In this document: in pieces, positions 25,938 through 35,501 of the stretch | Numbering within the stretch: position 1 is the first letter of the stretch | How the letters are laid out: the number at the start of each line of letters is the position of its first letter | From: Clostridium acidisoli DSM 12555 | GTDB taxonomy: Bacteria > Bacillota > Clostridia > Clostridiales > Clostridiaceae | Direction: 5' to 3' | Length of the DNA: 60,407 bases | Assembly (NCBI RefSeq): GCF_900176305.1 | Contig: NZ_FWXH01000018.1 | Coordinates: forward strand, 1-60,407 | Notes under the pieces: model-generated | Databases searched by the model: none | What the model was told of the DNA's origin: nothing | The model's input: the letters and a program-made list of their open reading frames with translations, nothing else | Translations under genes and position numbers: made by a program

Positions 25938-25961
25938 TTTTGCACCTCCAAAATTTTTAAC

Positions 25962-26012
25962 TAATGAAGCGCATATAGATTTGATTTTCATCAATCCATA
26001 TGCGTTACATTA
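25962..26012 (-). other. Intercistronic hairpin between EIIC and the small PTS gene
   Basis: TAATGAAGCGCATAT (25962-25976) pairs with ATATGCGTTACATTA (25998-26012) with one mismatch and a wobble, plus an inner TTGAT/ATCAA helix. There is no T-run on the minus strand, so it looks like an mRNA-stabilising or processing hairpin rather than a terminator. Confidence 0.55.
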
Positions 26013-26049
26013 GTTTATGAAAATTATTTCAAAGATAAATCACCCTATT

Positions 26050-27432
26050 TTAAACTTGTAAATTATCATCACTTTCAATAGCTAATTCACTCTCACGTTC
26101 TTCTTTAAGATACTGAGCATCTTGAATTTTAAAGAACGGTAAGTATATTGCTGTTGCAATTAAAATTATAACAATCTGTAGTACTGCGCCTCTCCAACCT
26201 GCAACTATAAGTCCTGATATTATTGGTGGAGTAGTCCATATTGCCTGTACTGCTGTAAAACATGGTACTAAACCACTATATATTGCAAAGTAGGTAAGTA
26301 AACCAGAAATTATTGGAACTATTAAAAATGGTACAAACATAAACGGATTAAGTACTATGGCAAAACCAAAGAGCACTGGTTCGTTTATATTAAATAAACC
26401 TGGAACTAATGCCAAATTACCTAATGTTTTTAGACGTTTTGACTTAGCGAAGAAGAACATTGCTAAAACAAGTCCTATTGTTATACCTGAACCACCCATG
26501 GTAAGAAAATTATCTTGGAATTGTTGAGCAATTATGTGAGCATTTCTTCCTGCTCCAGATGCTATTAATTTTGCACCAGTTTTAACAACATCTTGATTTC
26601 CAAGAGCATTTGCCTGGTATATTGCACCCATAACACCACTAACAAGAACTGCGCCATGAACACCGAACCACCAGAAGAAAGAAATTATAAATGGTATAGC
26701 AATTGCTCCACCAAGTGAATCTGTAAGTCCTTGCATAGGAATTTCTAGTACTTTGTAAACCCATTCAATTGCAGTACCTCCAGTAACAACACCGAAGAAG
26801 ATATAAACTAATGCTGCAGCTGTCAGAATTACTGCAGCAGGAATAAGTGTAGAAAATGCATTTGAAACACCTTCTGGTACACTGTCTGGCATCTTAATTC
26901 TTATATCTCTCGTAATAAACCATGAATAAACATATCCTGTAAATAATCCAACTAATATAGCCGCAATCATGCCCTTTCCACCAGTCCATCCAGTAGGAAT
27001 AACTCCTGAAAGCTTATCGGCATGTTTCATTACAACTCCGCCCACTTTATCGCCAACATTAATAGCTAAGTAAGTAGGTGATACAACTAGAAAAGCTACA
27101 ATTCCAAGCATTCCTGCTGAGAGTGAATCACATCCCTCATTTTTTGCGTATTGTGAGGCTACTCCAAATACAGCTATAATTGCCAATATATTGAACGTTG
27201 CATCTGAAACTTGGTTAAGTGGAGCTGCCCAACCCGCACCAAATAAACCTGTCATCCAAGAATTCCATGCTGGTATTGGGAAGTTGGCTAACAATAAGAA
27301 TATGGAACCAATAAGTGAAAATGGCATAGTTATCATAAAGCCCTGTGAAATTGCCATAATAACTTTGGAATTAGCGAATTTCATCACTGGTGGTAAGATT
27401 TTCTCTTGAAACGAATCAACTTTACTACTCAT
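26050..27432 (-). CDS. PTS system cellobiose/lichenan-family permease, EIIC
   Basis: Membrane channel of a phosphotransferase system, carrying a beta-glucoside across the membrane while it is phosphorylated by EIIB. The 460 residues have about ten hydrophobic segments, starting with SKVIMAISQGFMITMPFSLI. Conserved EIIC-Lac/Cel landmarks are FWWFGVHGAVLVSGVM and NINEPVLFGFAIVLNP (the glycosyl-binding NxNEP motif). Only the C domain is present; EIIA and EIIB are separate genes upstream. The ATG follows AGGGGG. It is fourth in the operon, after EIIA, EIIB and 6-phospho-beta-glucosidase. Confidence 0.94.
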   Translation of the reverse strand: MSSKVDSFQEKILPPVMKFANSKVIMAISQGFMITMPFSLIGSIFLLLANFPIPAWNSWMTGLFGAGWAAPLNQVSDATFNILAIIAVFGVASQYAKNEGCDSLSAGMLGIVAFLVVSPTYLAINVGDKVGGVVMKHADKLSGVIPTGWTGGKGMIAAILVGLFTGYVYSWFITRDIRIKMPDSVPEGVSNAFSTLIPAAVILTAAALVYIFFGVVTGGTAIEWVYKVLEIPMQGLTDSLGGAIAIPFIISFFWWFGVHGAVLVSGVMGAIYQANALGNQDVVKTGAKLIASGAGRNAHIIAQQFQDNFLTMGGSGITIGLVLAMFFFAKSKRLKTLGNLALVPGLFNINEPVLFGFAIVLNPFMFVPFLIVPIISGLLTYFAIYSGLVPCFTAVQAIWTTPPIISGLIVAGWRGAVLQIVIILIATAIYLPFFKIQDAQYLKEERESELAIESDDNLQV

Positions 27433-27572
27433 TTTATAATTCCCCCTTAAATATATGTTTATTTGCCTAAAAACCCTAAGACATACATTAACTGATTGAA
27501 AAAAGAATCCCTATATTTCGTGAAATATATCTATTATTGCGAAATTCACATTGAGTAATCCTTCCTACAAAG

Positions 27573-28973
27573 TTAAATATTTTCGCCTCTCTCTTCAATA
27601 ATCTTCTTGTACCAATAGAATGAGAGCTTTTTCTTCCTTTTTAGGTTATCCTTTTGATCCACATAGATGAAGCCATATTGTTTTTTATATCCATTTAGCC
27701 AACTTAATAAATCAATTGCAGACCATGCATAATATCCTTTTAGATTAATTCCTTCTGAAATTGCTTTCTTAATTGCTTTTAAATGTGTTTCTATGAATTT
27801 TATTCTAGCAACATCTACATCTTCGCCTTCTATTATTGGGTCTGCATCACCTAAGCCATTTTCGGTAACATAAAGTTTAATATCACCATAATCTGACTTT
27901 AATAATCTTACCCCTTCTAAAAATGCATCAGGTGCTATTTCCCATCCCCATTTTGTATAATTCTTATCAGGCATTGTAACGGTCCTATATACACCATCGA
28001 AAGATGCACTTCCAGGTGCTCCATCTCTAGTTTGCTTCGAACTTTCTCCAACATCATTGTTTTTAATAACTCTTCTAGGCTGATAATAGTTCAAACCTAT
28101 AAAGTCATTTTTAGGAGCAGCAGATTTTATTACTGCTAGTTCTTCATCAGTCCAATCAGGAACTATTCCTTGCTCTTTAAGTTGTTTCACCACATATTCA
28201 GGATAAGTGCCTTTCAGTACTGGATCATAATACCATGCTATTTCATACTGGTTTGCATGGTAAGCAGCGAATACGTTTTCTTCCTTGTTATCTACTGGGA
28301 ATGCTGGTGAAAATACATGAGTAATTCCTATCTCGCCAAATTGTCTTAACTTTTTATAAGTCTCAACAGACCTAGCATGAGCAGTTACCACGTTGTGTGT
28401 TGCCATGAAATATTTTTTAGGATCATTTTTTATTCCTGGTGGATGTGATCCTTCTAGATATCCATGACCACAAAATACGATTGTTTCATTAAATGTAATC
28501 CAATGTTTAATCCTGTCCCCAAATGCTTCAAAACATACTTTAGCATATTTTACAAAAGCATCAATTGTATTCTTATTTAACCAACCTCCTTCCTCTTCTA
28601 AAATTTGTGGCATATCCCAATGGTATAATGTTGCAAAAGGAACAATGCCATATTTTAAGCATTCATCGATTAAGTTGTTGTAGAATTCAATTCCTTTTTC
28701 ATTTACCTCTCCACGGCCATCAGGTATTATCCTTGCCCATGAAATAGAAAATCTATAGGAATCTAGTCCCATCTCTGCCATAAGTTTTATGTCTTCCTTA
28801 TACCTGTGATAATGATCTATAGCAACATCACCATTAGTACCTTCAAAAGTTTTACCCGGGATTTTTGAAAATACATCCCAATTAGTAACACCTTTGCCAT
28901 CTTCGTTCCATGCACCCTCTACTTGATATGATGCAGAAGCTGCGCCGAAGAAAAAATCTTTTGGAAATTTCAT
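27573..28973 (-). CDS. 6-phospho-beta-glucosidase (GH1)
   Basis: Hydrolyses the phosphorylated disaccharide imported by the adjacent PTS. The 466-residue GH1 protein has the N-terminal FFFGAASASYQVEGAW, acid/base E163 in TFNE and nucleophile E371 in YVTENG. The C-terminal SWLNGYKKQYGFIYVD has Ser, Lys and Tyr spaced as in the phosphate-binding S428/K435/Y437 triad of 6-phospho-beta-galactosidase, supporting a phosphorylated substrate. The start at 28973 is behind GAGGAGG. It lies between EIIB and EIIC in one operon; cellobiose or a related beta-glucoside is most likely. Confidence 0.94.
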   Translation of the reverse strand: MKFPKDFFFGAASASYQVEGAWNEDGKGVTNWDVFSKIPGKTFEGTNGDVAIDHYHRYKEDIKLMAEMGLDSYRFSISWARIIPDGRGEVNEKGIEFYNNLIDECLKYGIVPFATLYHWDMPQILEEEGGWLNKNTIDAFVKYAKVCFEAFGDRIKHWITFNETIVFCGHGYLEGSHPPGIKNDPKKYFMATHNVVTAHARSVETYKKLRQFGEIGITHVFSPAFPVDNKEENVFAAYHANQYEIAWYYDPVLKGTYPEYVVKQLKEQGIVPDWTDEELAVIKSAAPKNDFIGLNYYQPRRVIKNNDVGESSKQTRDGAPGSASFDGVYRTVTMPDKNYTKWGWEIAPDAFLEGVRLLKSDYGDIKLYVTENGLGDADPIIEGEDVDVARIKFIETHLKAIKKAISEGINLKGYYAWSAIDLLSWLNGYKKQYGFIYVDQKDNLKRKKKLSFYWYKKIIEERGENI

Positions 28974-29012
28974 ATAGAACCTCCTCTTCACATTAGTTAA
29001 TTTATGTTTTGG

Positions 29013-29321
29013 TTATTTGCTAGCGAGTTTTAATGCTTGCTCCAATACTTTAGCACCATTCATCATTCCATAATCTGCGGTATTTATCATTTCTATTGGT
29101 ACAGAATTCTTGTCACATAAAATCTTTGCCTTTGGTAATACGTATCTAATTTGAGGTCCCAATAATACTACATCAGCCTCACCTATATATTTAGCCATCT
29201 GTCCTTCTGGATATGCATTAATAGTAGCGTCAATGCCTTTACTTGCAGCCTCTTTTCTCATTTTTGAAACTAACATACTAGTTGACATACCTGCATTACA
29301 AAATAATAAAATTCTAGTCAT
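29013..29321 (-). CDS. PTS system cellobiose-type EIIB component
   Basis: Cytoplasmic phosphocarrier of 102 residues that passes phosphate from EIIA to the sugar on EIIC. The active cysteine is C8 in ILLFCNAGMSTSMLV, the canonical Lac/Cel EIIB loop; the rest (GEADVVLLGPQIRYVLP) matches the family. It sits 20 bases after the EIIA gene, with ribosome binding site AAAGGAGA. Confidence 0.95.
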   Translation of the reverse strand: MTRILLFCNAGMSTSMLVSKMRKEAASKGIDATINAYPEGQMAKYIGEADVVLLGPQIRYVLPKAKILCDKNSVPIEMINTADYGMMNGAKVLEQALKLASK

Positions 29322-29341
29322 ACTAATCTCTCCTTTATTTT

Positions 29342-29662
29342 TTATTTATTTGATAAAGAATTAACTACCTTTCTTAAATCTATAATTTCCAAAATCATAT
29401 TTTTTTCTGATATCGTCGTCATCAAGTGATCTTGTGAATGCACAAATAATATTGATACATTTAAAGGTTTACCCTCCGCTTCTTGTTGAAGCATTTTAGT
29501 TTGTATATCATGTGCTTTACCAATTGATTCATTTGCTTTTGCTATTAAGCCATCTATTTCATCATATTTTTCTGTTTTTGCACAATTAAGGGCTTCATAT
29601 AGATAAGCTCTAGCTTCACCTGAATATATAATTATGTTCATAACTATCTGTTCAATATCCAT
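29342..29662 (-). CDS. PTS system lactose/cellobiose-type EIIA component
   Basis: A 106-residue, all-helical trimeric phosphocarrier. It accepts phosphate from HPr on a histidine within FVHSQDHLMT (H75 or H79; the motif is the family hallmark). First gene of the operon; AGGAGG precedes the ATG. Transcription should start about 45 bases upstream from a sigma-54 promoter (29718-29734), activated by the divergent LevR-like protein. Confidence 0.95.
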   Translation of the reverse strand: MDIEQIVMNIIIYSGEARAYLYEALNCAKTEKYDEIDGLIAKANESIGKAHDIQTKMLQQEAEGKPLNVSILFVHSQDHLMTTISEKNMILEIIDLRKVVNSLSNK

Positions 29663-29717
29663 TTTGTACTCCTCCTTTTCCCATTGTCATTTATTTTCTC
29701 CTTACACTAATATTATA

Positions 29718-29734
29718 AGCAATTACCGTGCCAA
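29718..29734 (-). promoter_or_regulatory. Sigma-54 (-24/-12) promoter of the PTS operon
   Basis: On the minus strand the sequence TTGGCACGGTAATTGCT matches every defined base of the -24/-12 consensus YTGGCACGRNNNTTGCW. It points to the EIIA gene and faces a sigma-54 activator gene, the standard arrangement for LevR-controlled PTS operons. Confidence 0.92.
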
Positions 29735-29838
29735 AACACTATTAATGGTTTAAATCTTGTATTTCACCCTATATTTTTTTAAATTATTATAGTGTTTCAA
29801 TTTATAACGTAGTGTTTCTATGTAAACATTTTAGTGTT
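29735..29838. promoter_or_regulatory. Upstream activating sites for the LevR-like protein
   Basis: The motif TAGTGTT(T) occurs at 29790, 29810 and 29832, 20 and 22 bases apart (two helical turns), and once inverted (AACACTA, 29735-29741) directly beside the -24 element. The third copy is itself part of a GTGTT-CA-AACAC dyad. Phased repeats upstream of a sigma-54 promoter are expected for an oligomeric activator. The rest of 29663-29930 is AT-rich and without a gene. Confidence 0.6.
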
Positions 29839-29930
29839 CAAACACAATGATTTTAACATATAATAGCATTATTATTTTTTATACTATATAATGTTTTTAT
29901 TAACATTTAATAAACAATAGGAGGTCCATA

Positions 29931-32609
29931 ATGAACAGAAAAGAACTAATATATGAGAAATTACTGGAATTACCCGATAATAATGGAATTGATGCCCAAA
30001 ATTTAGCCTCTATTTTAAATATAAGTCGTTCAAATGTTAGTCATGAGCTTAATACTCTTTGTAAAGAAGGTAAAATTTACAAAACATCGGGAAGGCCTGT
30101 TTTGTTTTTTGTTTCAAACACTATAAACACTACTATAAATAAAACAAAATTAGATGAGTTTGTAAAAAATAATATTAGTCTAAGACAGGCTGTAGAACAA
30201 TTAAAAGCAGCCATACTTTATCCACCTAAAGGCATGAACTGTTTAATACTTGGAGGCACTGGTGTAGGTAAGTCCATGTTTGCTTCACTTATGCATGACT
30301 ATGCCATTGAAATGAATATTAAATCAAAAGATTCTCCCTTTATAACCTTTAATTGTGCCGATTACACAAATAACTCTCAGCTCCTAACTTCCCAACTTTT
30401 TGGGGTTAAGAAGGGAACTTACACTGGTGCAGATTCTGATAAGGTTGGTTTAATTGAAAAATCAAACGGTGGTATATTATTTTTAGATGAGGTACATAGG
30501 CTTCCACCTGAAGGCCAAGAAGCTCTTTTCGTATTCCTTGATACTGGTACCTTTAGAAGAATGGGAGATGATGAATTAAGAAAATCTGATGTTCTAATAA
30601 TATCTGCAACTACTGAAAATCCAAATTCATCCCTTTTGAAAACCTTCACAAGAAGAATACCTATGTGTATCACTCTTCCTTCTCTTAGTGAAAGAACTTT
30701 AGAAGAAAGACTATATCTAATTCGAAGCTTTTTTAAATATGAAAGTGAGAAATTAAATAGGGTTATTCATGTATCCTTAAATACAATGAGAGCTTTTTTA
30801 TCATATGATTGTACAAATAATATTGGCCAACTTAAAAGTGACATTCAACTTGTTTGTGCTAAGGCTTACTCAGAATTATTAACAAATATAAAGACAGATG
30901 TTCGAATAAACAGCAATAGTTTACCACTATATATTAAAGAAGGGCTTTATAAAGAAAAAGAGCATAGAATATTATGGAATAAGCTAGTTAGTGAGGAAAT
31001 AGAATACTTTAAATTTAGCACTAATGATGAAAATAATCAGCAACATTCTGATAGAGAAAATGATAGTATCTATGACATTATAGAACAAAAATTGGATAAG
31101 TTAAAATATAAGGGCATTCCTGATATTGATATTGAAAATATTTTAGAAAAAGATATAACTAAGTATTTTGAAAAATATATAACTGGTGTATCTGAGGAAA
31201 TAAACAGAAAGAACCTTTTAAATATATTAGGTGAGGACATACTAGACTTTGTAGATAAAGTAGTTTATCAAATAGTTACTTCTCTAAAAAGAAATTTAAA
31301 CAATAATGTTTATACTGCTTTAGCACTCCATATCAATACTTTGATTACAAGAGTATACAATAATAAAACAATTGTAAATCCGCAGCTTAATAAAATAAAA
31401 ACCCTTTATCCAGCTGAATATGCTATAGCACTACACGCTAAAGATCAGATTGAAAACCATATTCACCATGAGATTCCAGAAGATGAAGCTGGATATTTAA
31501 CCTTATTTTTAGTAGATGATGACAAATATTCTCAAAAAGGTATAGATAAAGTTAATGTTATCCTTATTGCTCATGGAAAATCAACTGCAACCTCTATGGC
31601 TGATGTTGCCAATGACTTGCTTGGTGAAAAATTTGCTATTGGCATTAATTCACCAATTGAAGTTAAGCCATCAGTAGTACTTGAGAATTTAAGAACTATA
31701 GTAAGAAAAAATTTTACCACAAGTGGTTATATACTTTTAGTTGATATGGGTTCACTAACTACTTTTGGTGAAATAATTGAGAGTGAGTTTAAAGTTCCTG
31801 TAAAAGTTTTTCCACTTGTATCTACCTTGCACGTAATAGAAGCAACACGAAAGGCTTTACTTGGTCTTTCAATCGATGACATATATGATGATGTGTCATC
31901 AATAAACTCTTATGTCTATGTAAATAATAAACTGCAGGAAAGCGTTACAGATAAAAATAAAATAGTAATAATTACTGCATGTCTCACAGGTGAAGGTGGG
32001 TCTTTAGCATTAAAAAGTTTTTTAAAGAATAATCTTAAATATGACAAAGAATTATTCGAAATAATTCCGTTAAACTGTTTAGATAAAAAATATTTTAAAG
32101 AACAACTGATTAAAATACAAAAGAAAAAAGAAATACTATTTATCATTACCTCTTTCCCTATAGATGTAGACATTAAGCAGTATAATATGTATGATGTGCT
32201 AAGTATGAAAGTCATGGATAAATTACAAGAATGTGTTGATACAAAATCGGTTATACTTAAAATGTCTTCTATCATAAAAGAAAACATTGATAATATTGAT
32301 GGTAACGAATTGTATGAAGACATATCTCAATTTATAAGTCATACTGAAAGTAAATTAAAGATTAAATTAGAGGACGATACTCTAATTGGGATAACACTAC
32401 ACTTAGCCTTTGCAATCAGTAGACTAAAAAAGGGGAACATTTCAATTGAATATCCTGGCAAAACTGAATTTATACAAGAAAATATCATTATATATAATAT
32501 TATAAAAGAAAATTTAATATTTATATACAATAAGTATTTTATTGATGTAGACGATAATGAAATATGTTATATAATGAATTTTTTCTCTCATCGTAATTCT
32601 CAAAATTAA
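29931..32609 (+). CDS. LevR-family sigma-54-dependent PTS operon activator
   Basis: An 892-residue transcription activator divergent from the PTS operon. Domains in order: N-terminal winged helix-turn-helix (about 1-60), AAA+ sigma-54 interaction domain (about 80-330: Walker A GGTGVGKS at 108-115, the GAFTGA-loop variant GTYTGA at 162-167, Walker B ILFLDE at 182-187), a PRD (about 430-530), an EIIA-Man-like domain with VILIAHGKSTAT (candidate phospho-His), an EIIB-like region (about 670-760) and a second PRD at the C-terminus. Phosphorylation of PRD and EIIA-like histidines by HPr and the cognate EIIB should couple activity to sugar uptake (family knowledge). Ribosome binding site AGGAGG. Confidence 0.93.
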   Translation: MNRKELIYEKLLELPDNNGIDAQNLASILNISRSNVSHELNTLCKEGKIYKTSGRPVLFFVSNTINTTINKTKLDEFVKNNISLRQAVEQLKAAILYPPKGMNCLILGGTGVGKSMFASLMHDYAIEMNIKSKDSPFITFNCADYTNNSQLLTSQLFGVKKGTYTGADSDKVGLIEKSNGGILFLDEVHRLPPEGQEALFVFLDTGTFRRMGDDELRKSDVLIISATTENPNSSLLKTFTRRIPMCITLPSLSERTLEERLYLIRSFFKYESEKLNRVIHVSLNTMRAFLSYDCTNNIGQLKSDIQLVCAKAYSELLTNIKTDVRINSNSLPLYIKEGLYKEKEHRILWNKLVSEEIEYFKFSTNDENNQQHSDRENDSIYDIIEQKLDKLKYKGIPDIDIENILEKDITKYFEKYITGVSEEINRKNLLNILGEDILDFVDKVVYQIVTSLKRNLNNNVYTALALHINTLITRVYNNKTIVNPQLNKIKTLYPAEYAIALHAKDQIENHIHHEIPEDEAGYLTLFLVDDDKYSQKGIDKVNVILIAHGKSTATSMADVANDLLGEKFAIGINSPIEVKPSVVLENLRTIVRKNFTTSGYILLVDMGSLTTFGEIIESEFKVPVKVFPLVSTLHVIEATRKALLGLSIDDIYDDVSSINSYVYVNNKLQESVTDKNKIVIITACLTGEGGSLALKSFLKNNLKYDKELFEIIPLNCLDKKYFKEQLIKIQKKKEILFIITSFPIDVDIKQYNMYDVLSMKVMDKLQECVDTKSVILKMSSIIKENIDNIDGNELYEDISQFISHTESKLKIKLEDDTLIGITLHLAFAISRLKKGNISIEYPGKTEFIQENIIIYNIIKENLIFIYNKYFIDVDDNEICYIMNFFSHRNSQN

Positions 32610-32630
32610 TTTTGATTTGGAGGCCTAAAT

Positions 32631-34388
32631 ATGAAACCCGCTACAATAGAAAGAAATTTTAGAAAGATAAAAAATCAGTTTAGTCAAACTATGGAAGTGG
32701 TTAAACATACTAAGCCGGGTTCTCTTTGGGAACATGAAGCTGCAATAAGAAAAAAACTTAAGCAGTTAAAAGAATTAGAAAATGAAAATTTAAGAGATTT
32801 TCAGCCTGTTTATGAGGATTATATATCTCTATTTAATGATGTTTCAAGAGTGCTACTGAAGAATTATAATCTTCAAAATAGTACCAACTTTATTTTTGAA
32901 GATGTAATTGAGCATAATTACAGTAGTTACATGAAATCTGGGATTATAAGTGTATTAATCACTGAACATATTCCAGATATTATATCAAATGAATTTGATA
33001 AAGTTTTTCCTTCAAATCCTAAAAATGAATATAAAGCTACAAGAAGTTTAAAAAGAAAATTTGTACTTCATCTTGGTGAAACCAATACCGGAAAAACTTA
33101 TAATGCTATGGAAAAGCTTAAAATGGCCTCAAATGGTATTTATCTTTCTCCTCTTAGAATACTAGCTTTAGAAAACTATGAAAAGCTAAACAATGAGGGT
33201 ATTAAGTGTAGCTTATTAACTGGTGAAGAAGAAATTATTGTGGAAGGTGCAAACCATATATCATGTACCATAGAAAAATTAAACATAAATAAATATTATG
33301 ATGTTGCTGTTATAGATGAAATTCAAATGATTGATGATGATCAAAGAGGTGCGGCTTGGACAAAAGCTGTTTTAGGTATAAAATGCAGTGAGATCCATGT
33401 TTGTGGTTCCATTAACTCCATTAAAATTTTAAAGAAAATACTTGATGATTGTGCCGATGAATATGAAATTAAAGAATACAGACGTAATATCCCACTTAAA
33501 ATGGACTACAAAACTTTCTCATACAGTAACGCTTCGGAAGGTGATGCACTTGTTACATTTTCTAAAAAAAATGTATTGCGTCTTGCATCTTATTATTCAG
33601 AACTTGGCATAAAGGCCAGTATAATTTATGGAGATTTGCCTCCTGAAGTTAGAAAAAAACAGTATGAACAATTCATAAATGGAACAAATAAAATATTGAT
33701 TACTACTGATGCCATAGGTATGGGGGTTAATCTTCCAATAAAAAGAATTATATTTATGGATATAAAAAAATTTGACGGCAATGAAATTAGGTATTTAAAT
33801 TCAGGAGAAGTAAAACAGATAGCTGGCAGAGCTGGTAGGAAAGGAATTTATGATATTGGTTACGTGGCTACCTTTAACAACGTACAGGATTTTATAAGTG
33901 AAAACTTGAAAGTTAATGATAGAGAGATAGAACAGGCTGTTGTGGGACCAAGTGATGAAATTTTAATGGTTCAAGAATTATCTCTTAGAGAAAAACTTGC
34001 TCTATGGAGTACTAAGGCTGAAAAGGTTCATTTTTATAAAAAAATGGACATAACTGAATATCTAATGGTACTTGATAGCATCAGGGACTATAAATTAGAT
34101 GAGCGCATTCAATGGAAGCTTTTAAGTGTGCCATTTGACATATCTAATAAGGATTTATTAGATGCATTTTTGAATTACATTGATGAGGTATTTTTGACTA
34201 AGAGACTTTATTTATCAAAACCTAAATGCTTTTTAAAGAGCTTATATGAGCTTGAAACCTACTATCAAAAAATCAATTTATATTATTCATTTTCTAGGTG
34301 TTTTGAGTTAGACTTTGATAATAATTTTGTAACTGAAGAGAGACTTAACGTAAGTGAAAGCATAAACAATATATTAAGAAGCATCTGA
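32631..34388 (+). CDS. Suv3-like superfamily 2 RNA helicase
   Basis: A 585-residue DEx(H/D)-box protein whose core resembles mitochondrial Suv3 helicase: motif I GETNTGKT (149-156), motif Ia YLSPLRILALE, motif II in VAVIDEIQMI (DEIQ), motif III VCGS, motif V TTDAIGMGVNLP and motif VI QIAGRAGRKG. An N-terminal helical extension of about 140 residues precedes the core. Suv3 unwinds RNA for degradation with PNPase in organelles; bacterial homologues are much less studied, so a role in RNA decay is inference. It starts 21 bases after the levR-like gene with its own TTGGAGG site. Confidence 0.85.
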   Translation: MKPATIERNFRKIKNQFSQTMEVVKHTKPGSLWEHEAAIRKKLKQLKELENENLRDFQPVYEDYISLFNDVSRVLLKNYNLQNSTNFIFEDVIEHNYSSYMKSGIISVLITEHIPDIISNEFDKVFPSNPKNEYKATRSLKRKFVLHLGETNTGKTYNAMEKLKMASNGIYLSPLRILALENYEKLNNEGIKCSLLTGEEEIIVEGANHISCTIEKLNINKYYDVAVIDEIQMIDDDQRGAAWTKAVLGIKCSEIHVCGSINSIKILKKILDDCADEYEIKEYRRNIPLKMDYKTFSYSNASEGDALVTFSKKNVLRLASYYSELGIKASIIYGDLPPEVRKKQYEQFINGTNKILITTDAIGMGVNLPIKRIIFMDIKKFDGNEIRYLNSGEVKQIAGRAGRKGIYDIGYVATFNNVQDFISENLKVNDREIEQAVVGPSDEILMVQELSLREKLALWSTKAEKVHFYKKMDITEYLMVLDSIRDYKLDERIQWKLLSVPFDISNKDLLDAFLNYIDEVFLTKRLYLSKPKCFLKSLYELETYYQKINLYYSFSRCFELDFDNNFVTEERLNVSESINNILRSI

Positions 34389-34411
34389 TTAAGTTAAATG
34401 TTTCTTAATAT

Positions 34412-34456
34412 AACTAGCACTCAGATGGTGTCAAATCACCAACACGAGTGTTAGTT
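34412..34456. terminator. Terminator between convergent helicase and glycosyltransferase genes
   Basis: AACTAGCACTC (34412-34422) pairs with GAGTGTTAGTT (34446-34456) with one G-T wobble, enclosing a smaller GGTG/CACC hairpin. The following sequence is T-rich on the plus strand only in patches. Confidence 0.6.
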
Positions 34457-34461
34457 TAACT

Positions 34462-35415
34462 TTATTTTATATCTACATCTCTATAACTTATTATGTTGTC
34501 TATTATATACATAGGTCTATCTTTTGCCTCATCAAAAATTCTTCCAATATACTGCCCCATAATTCCAAGACTAATAAATACTAAACCAAACATGAAAGTG
34601 TTCAATGATAAAATTAAAGATAAATCTAAAATGTTATGTTGGTATATTATGTTTCTCATAATTATTACAATAGTGGAAATTAACCCAATAAGAGAACACG
34701 CCGTACCAATGTAGTTTACAAATATAAGTGGCCTATGTGATAGAGATGTTATTCCATCCATTGCTAACTTAATCATTTTACCTAGTGGATATTTTGTTTC
34801 ACCTGCAAACCTTTCATGCCTAACAAACTCAACGTAGGTTTGTTTAAATCCAACCCAACTTACAAGCCCTCGTACATATCTATTTTTTTCTGGAAGTGAT
34901 GCTAATGCAGCGCACACTTTTTTATCAATTAGTCTAAAATCACCAACATCAACAGGTACATCTACACTTGTCATGCTTTTTAATATTCTATAATATGTTT
35001 TTGCTGTGAACTTTTTTAAAAAACTTTCACCTTCTCTTTTAATCCTTTTACCATATACAACCTCATAACCTTGTTTCCACTTTTCAATCATTTCTAAAAT
35101 AACTTCTGGAGGATCCTGAAGATCCGCATCTATTACCACAATTGCGTCCCCAACGGCCACATCCATACCAGCCGTTATTGCTGCTTGATGTCCAAAGTTT
35201 CTAGAAAAATTTATTAGCTTAACTCCTCGATCTTTATTACAAATAAGTTCCGCTTTTTTTCTTGTTGCATCTATGCTACCATCATTTACGAATACAATTT
35301 CATATTTCTCTCCAGTTTTATCCATAACCTCTTTAAGTCTTTTATAACTTTCAAAAATAACAAGTTCCTCATTGTATAAAGGTACTACAACGCTATAAAC
35401 TATATTGTTTTCCAT
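34462..35415 (-). CDS. GT2 family glycosyltransferase, GtrB/polyprenyl-phosphate type
   Basis: A 317-residue protein: catalytic GT-A domain (VVVPLYNEE, VFVNDGSIDATRKKAE, SRNFGHQAAITAG, metal-binding VVIDADLQDPPEV) followed by two C-terminal membrane spans (about 230-255 and 265-295). This matches enzymes that load a sugar onto undecaprenyl phosphate for cell-envelope glycosylation. The start at 35415 follows GAGGTGA; an upstream GTG overlaps that site. Its promoter region has two ATGTGA repeats 11 bases apart, the same motif found upstream of the adjacent two-component genes, so it may belong to that regulon. Confidence 0.9.
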   Translation of the reverse strand: MENNIVYSVVVPLYNEELVIFESYKRLKEVMDKTGEKYEIVFVNDGSIDATRKKAELICNKDRGVKLINFSRNFGHQAAITAGMDVAVGDAIVVIDADLQDPPEVILEMIEKWKQGYEVVYGKRIKREGESFLKKFTAKTYYRILKSMTSVDVPVDVGDFRLIDKKVCAALASLPEKNRYVRGLVSWVGFKQTYVEFVRHERFAGETKYPLGKMIKLAMDGITSLSHRPLIFVNYIGTACSLIGLISTIVIIMRNIIYQHNILDLSLILSLNTFMFGLVFISLGIMGQYIGRIFDEAKDRPMYIIDNIISYRDVDIK

Positions 35416-35484
35416 AAAATTCACCTCAATTAATGTTATTAAAATAATTATAATAAATAATTATAGTTACAATGTAGAATGTCT

Positions 35485-35501
35485 ATGTGAATTTTATGTG
35501 A
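35485..35501 (-). promoter_or_regulatory. Direct-repeat box (ATGTGA-N5-ATGTGA) upstream of the glycosyltransferase
   Basis: Two ATGTGA copies at 35485 and 35496, 11-base period, 70-86 bases upstream of the start. On the minus strand they read TCACAT twice and lie about where a -35 would be, with a TATAAT downstream. It matches the box at 37631-37649 and is a probable site for the neighbouring OmpR-type regulator. Confidence 0.5.

Noticed and set aside
27512-27529. TATATTTC-GT-GAAATATA dyad between EIIC and the GH1 gene
   Set aside because: It lies within the operon, has no T-run and is AT-rich; too weak to call an operator or terminator.
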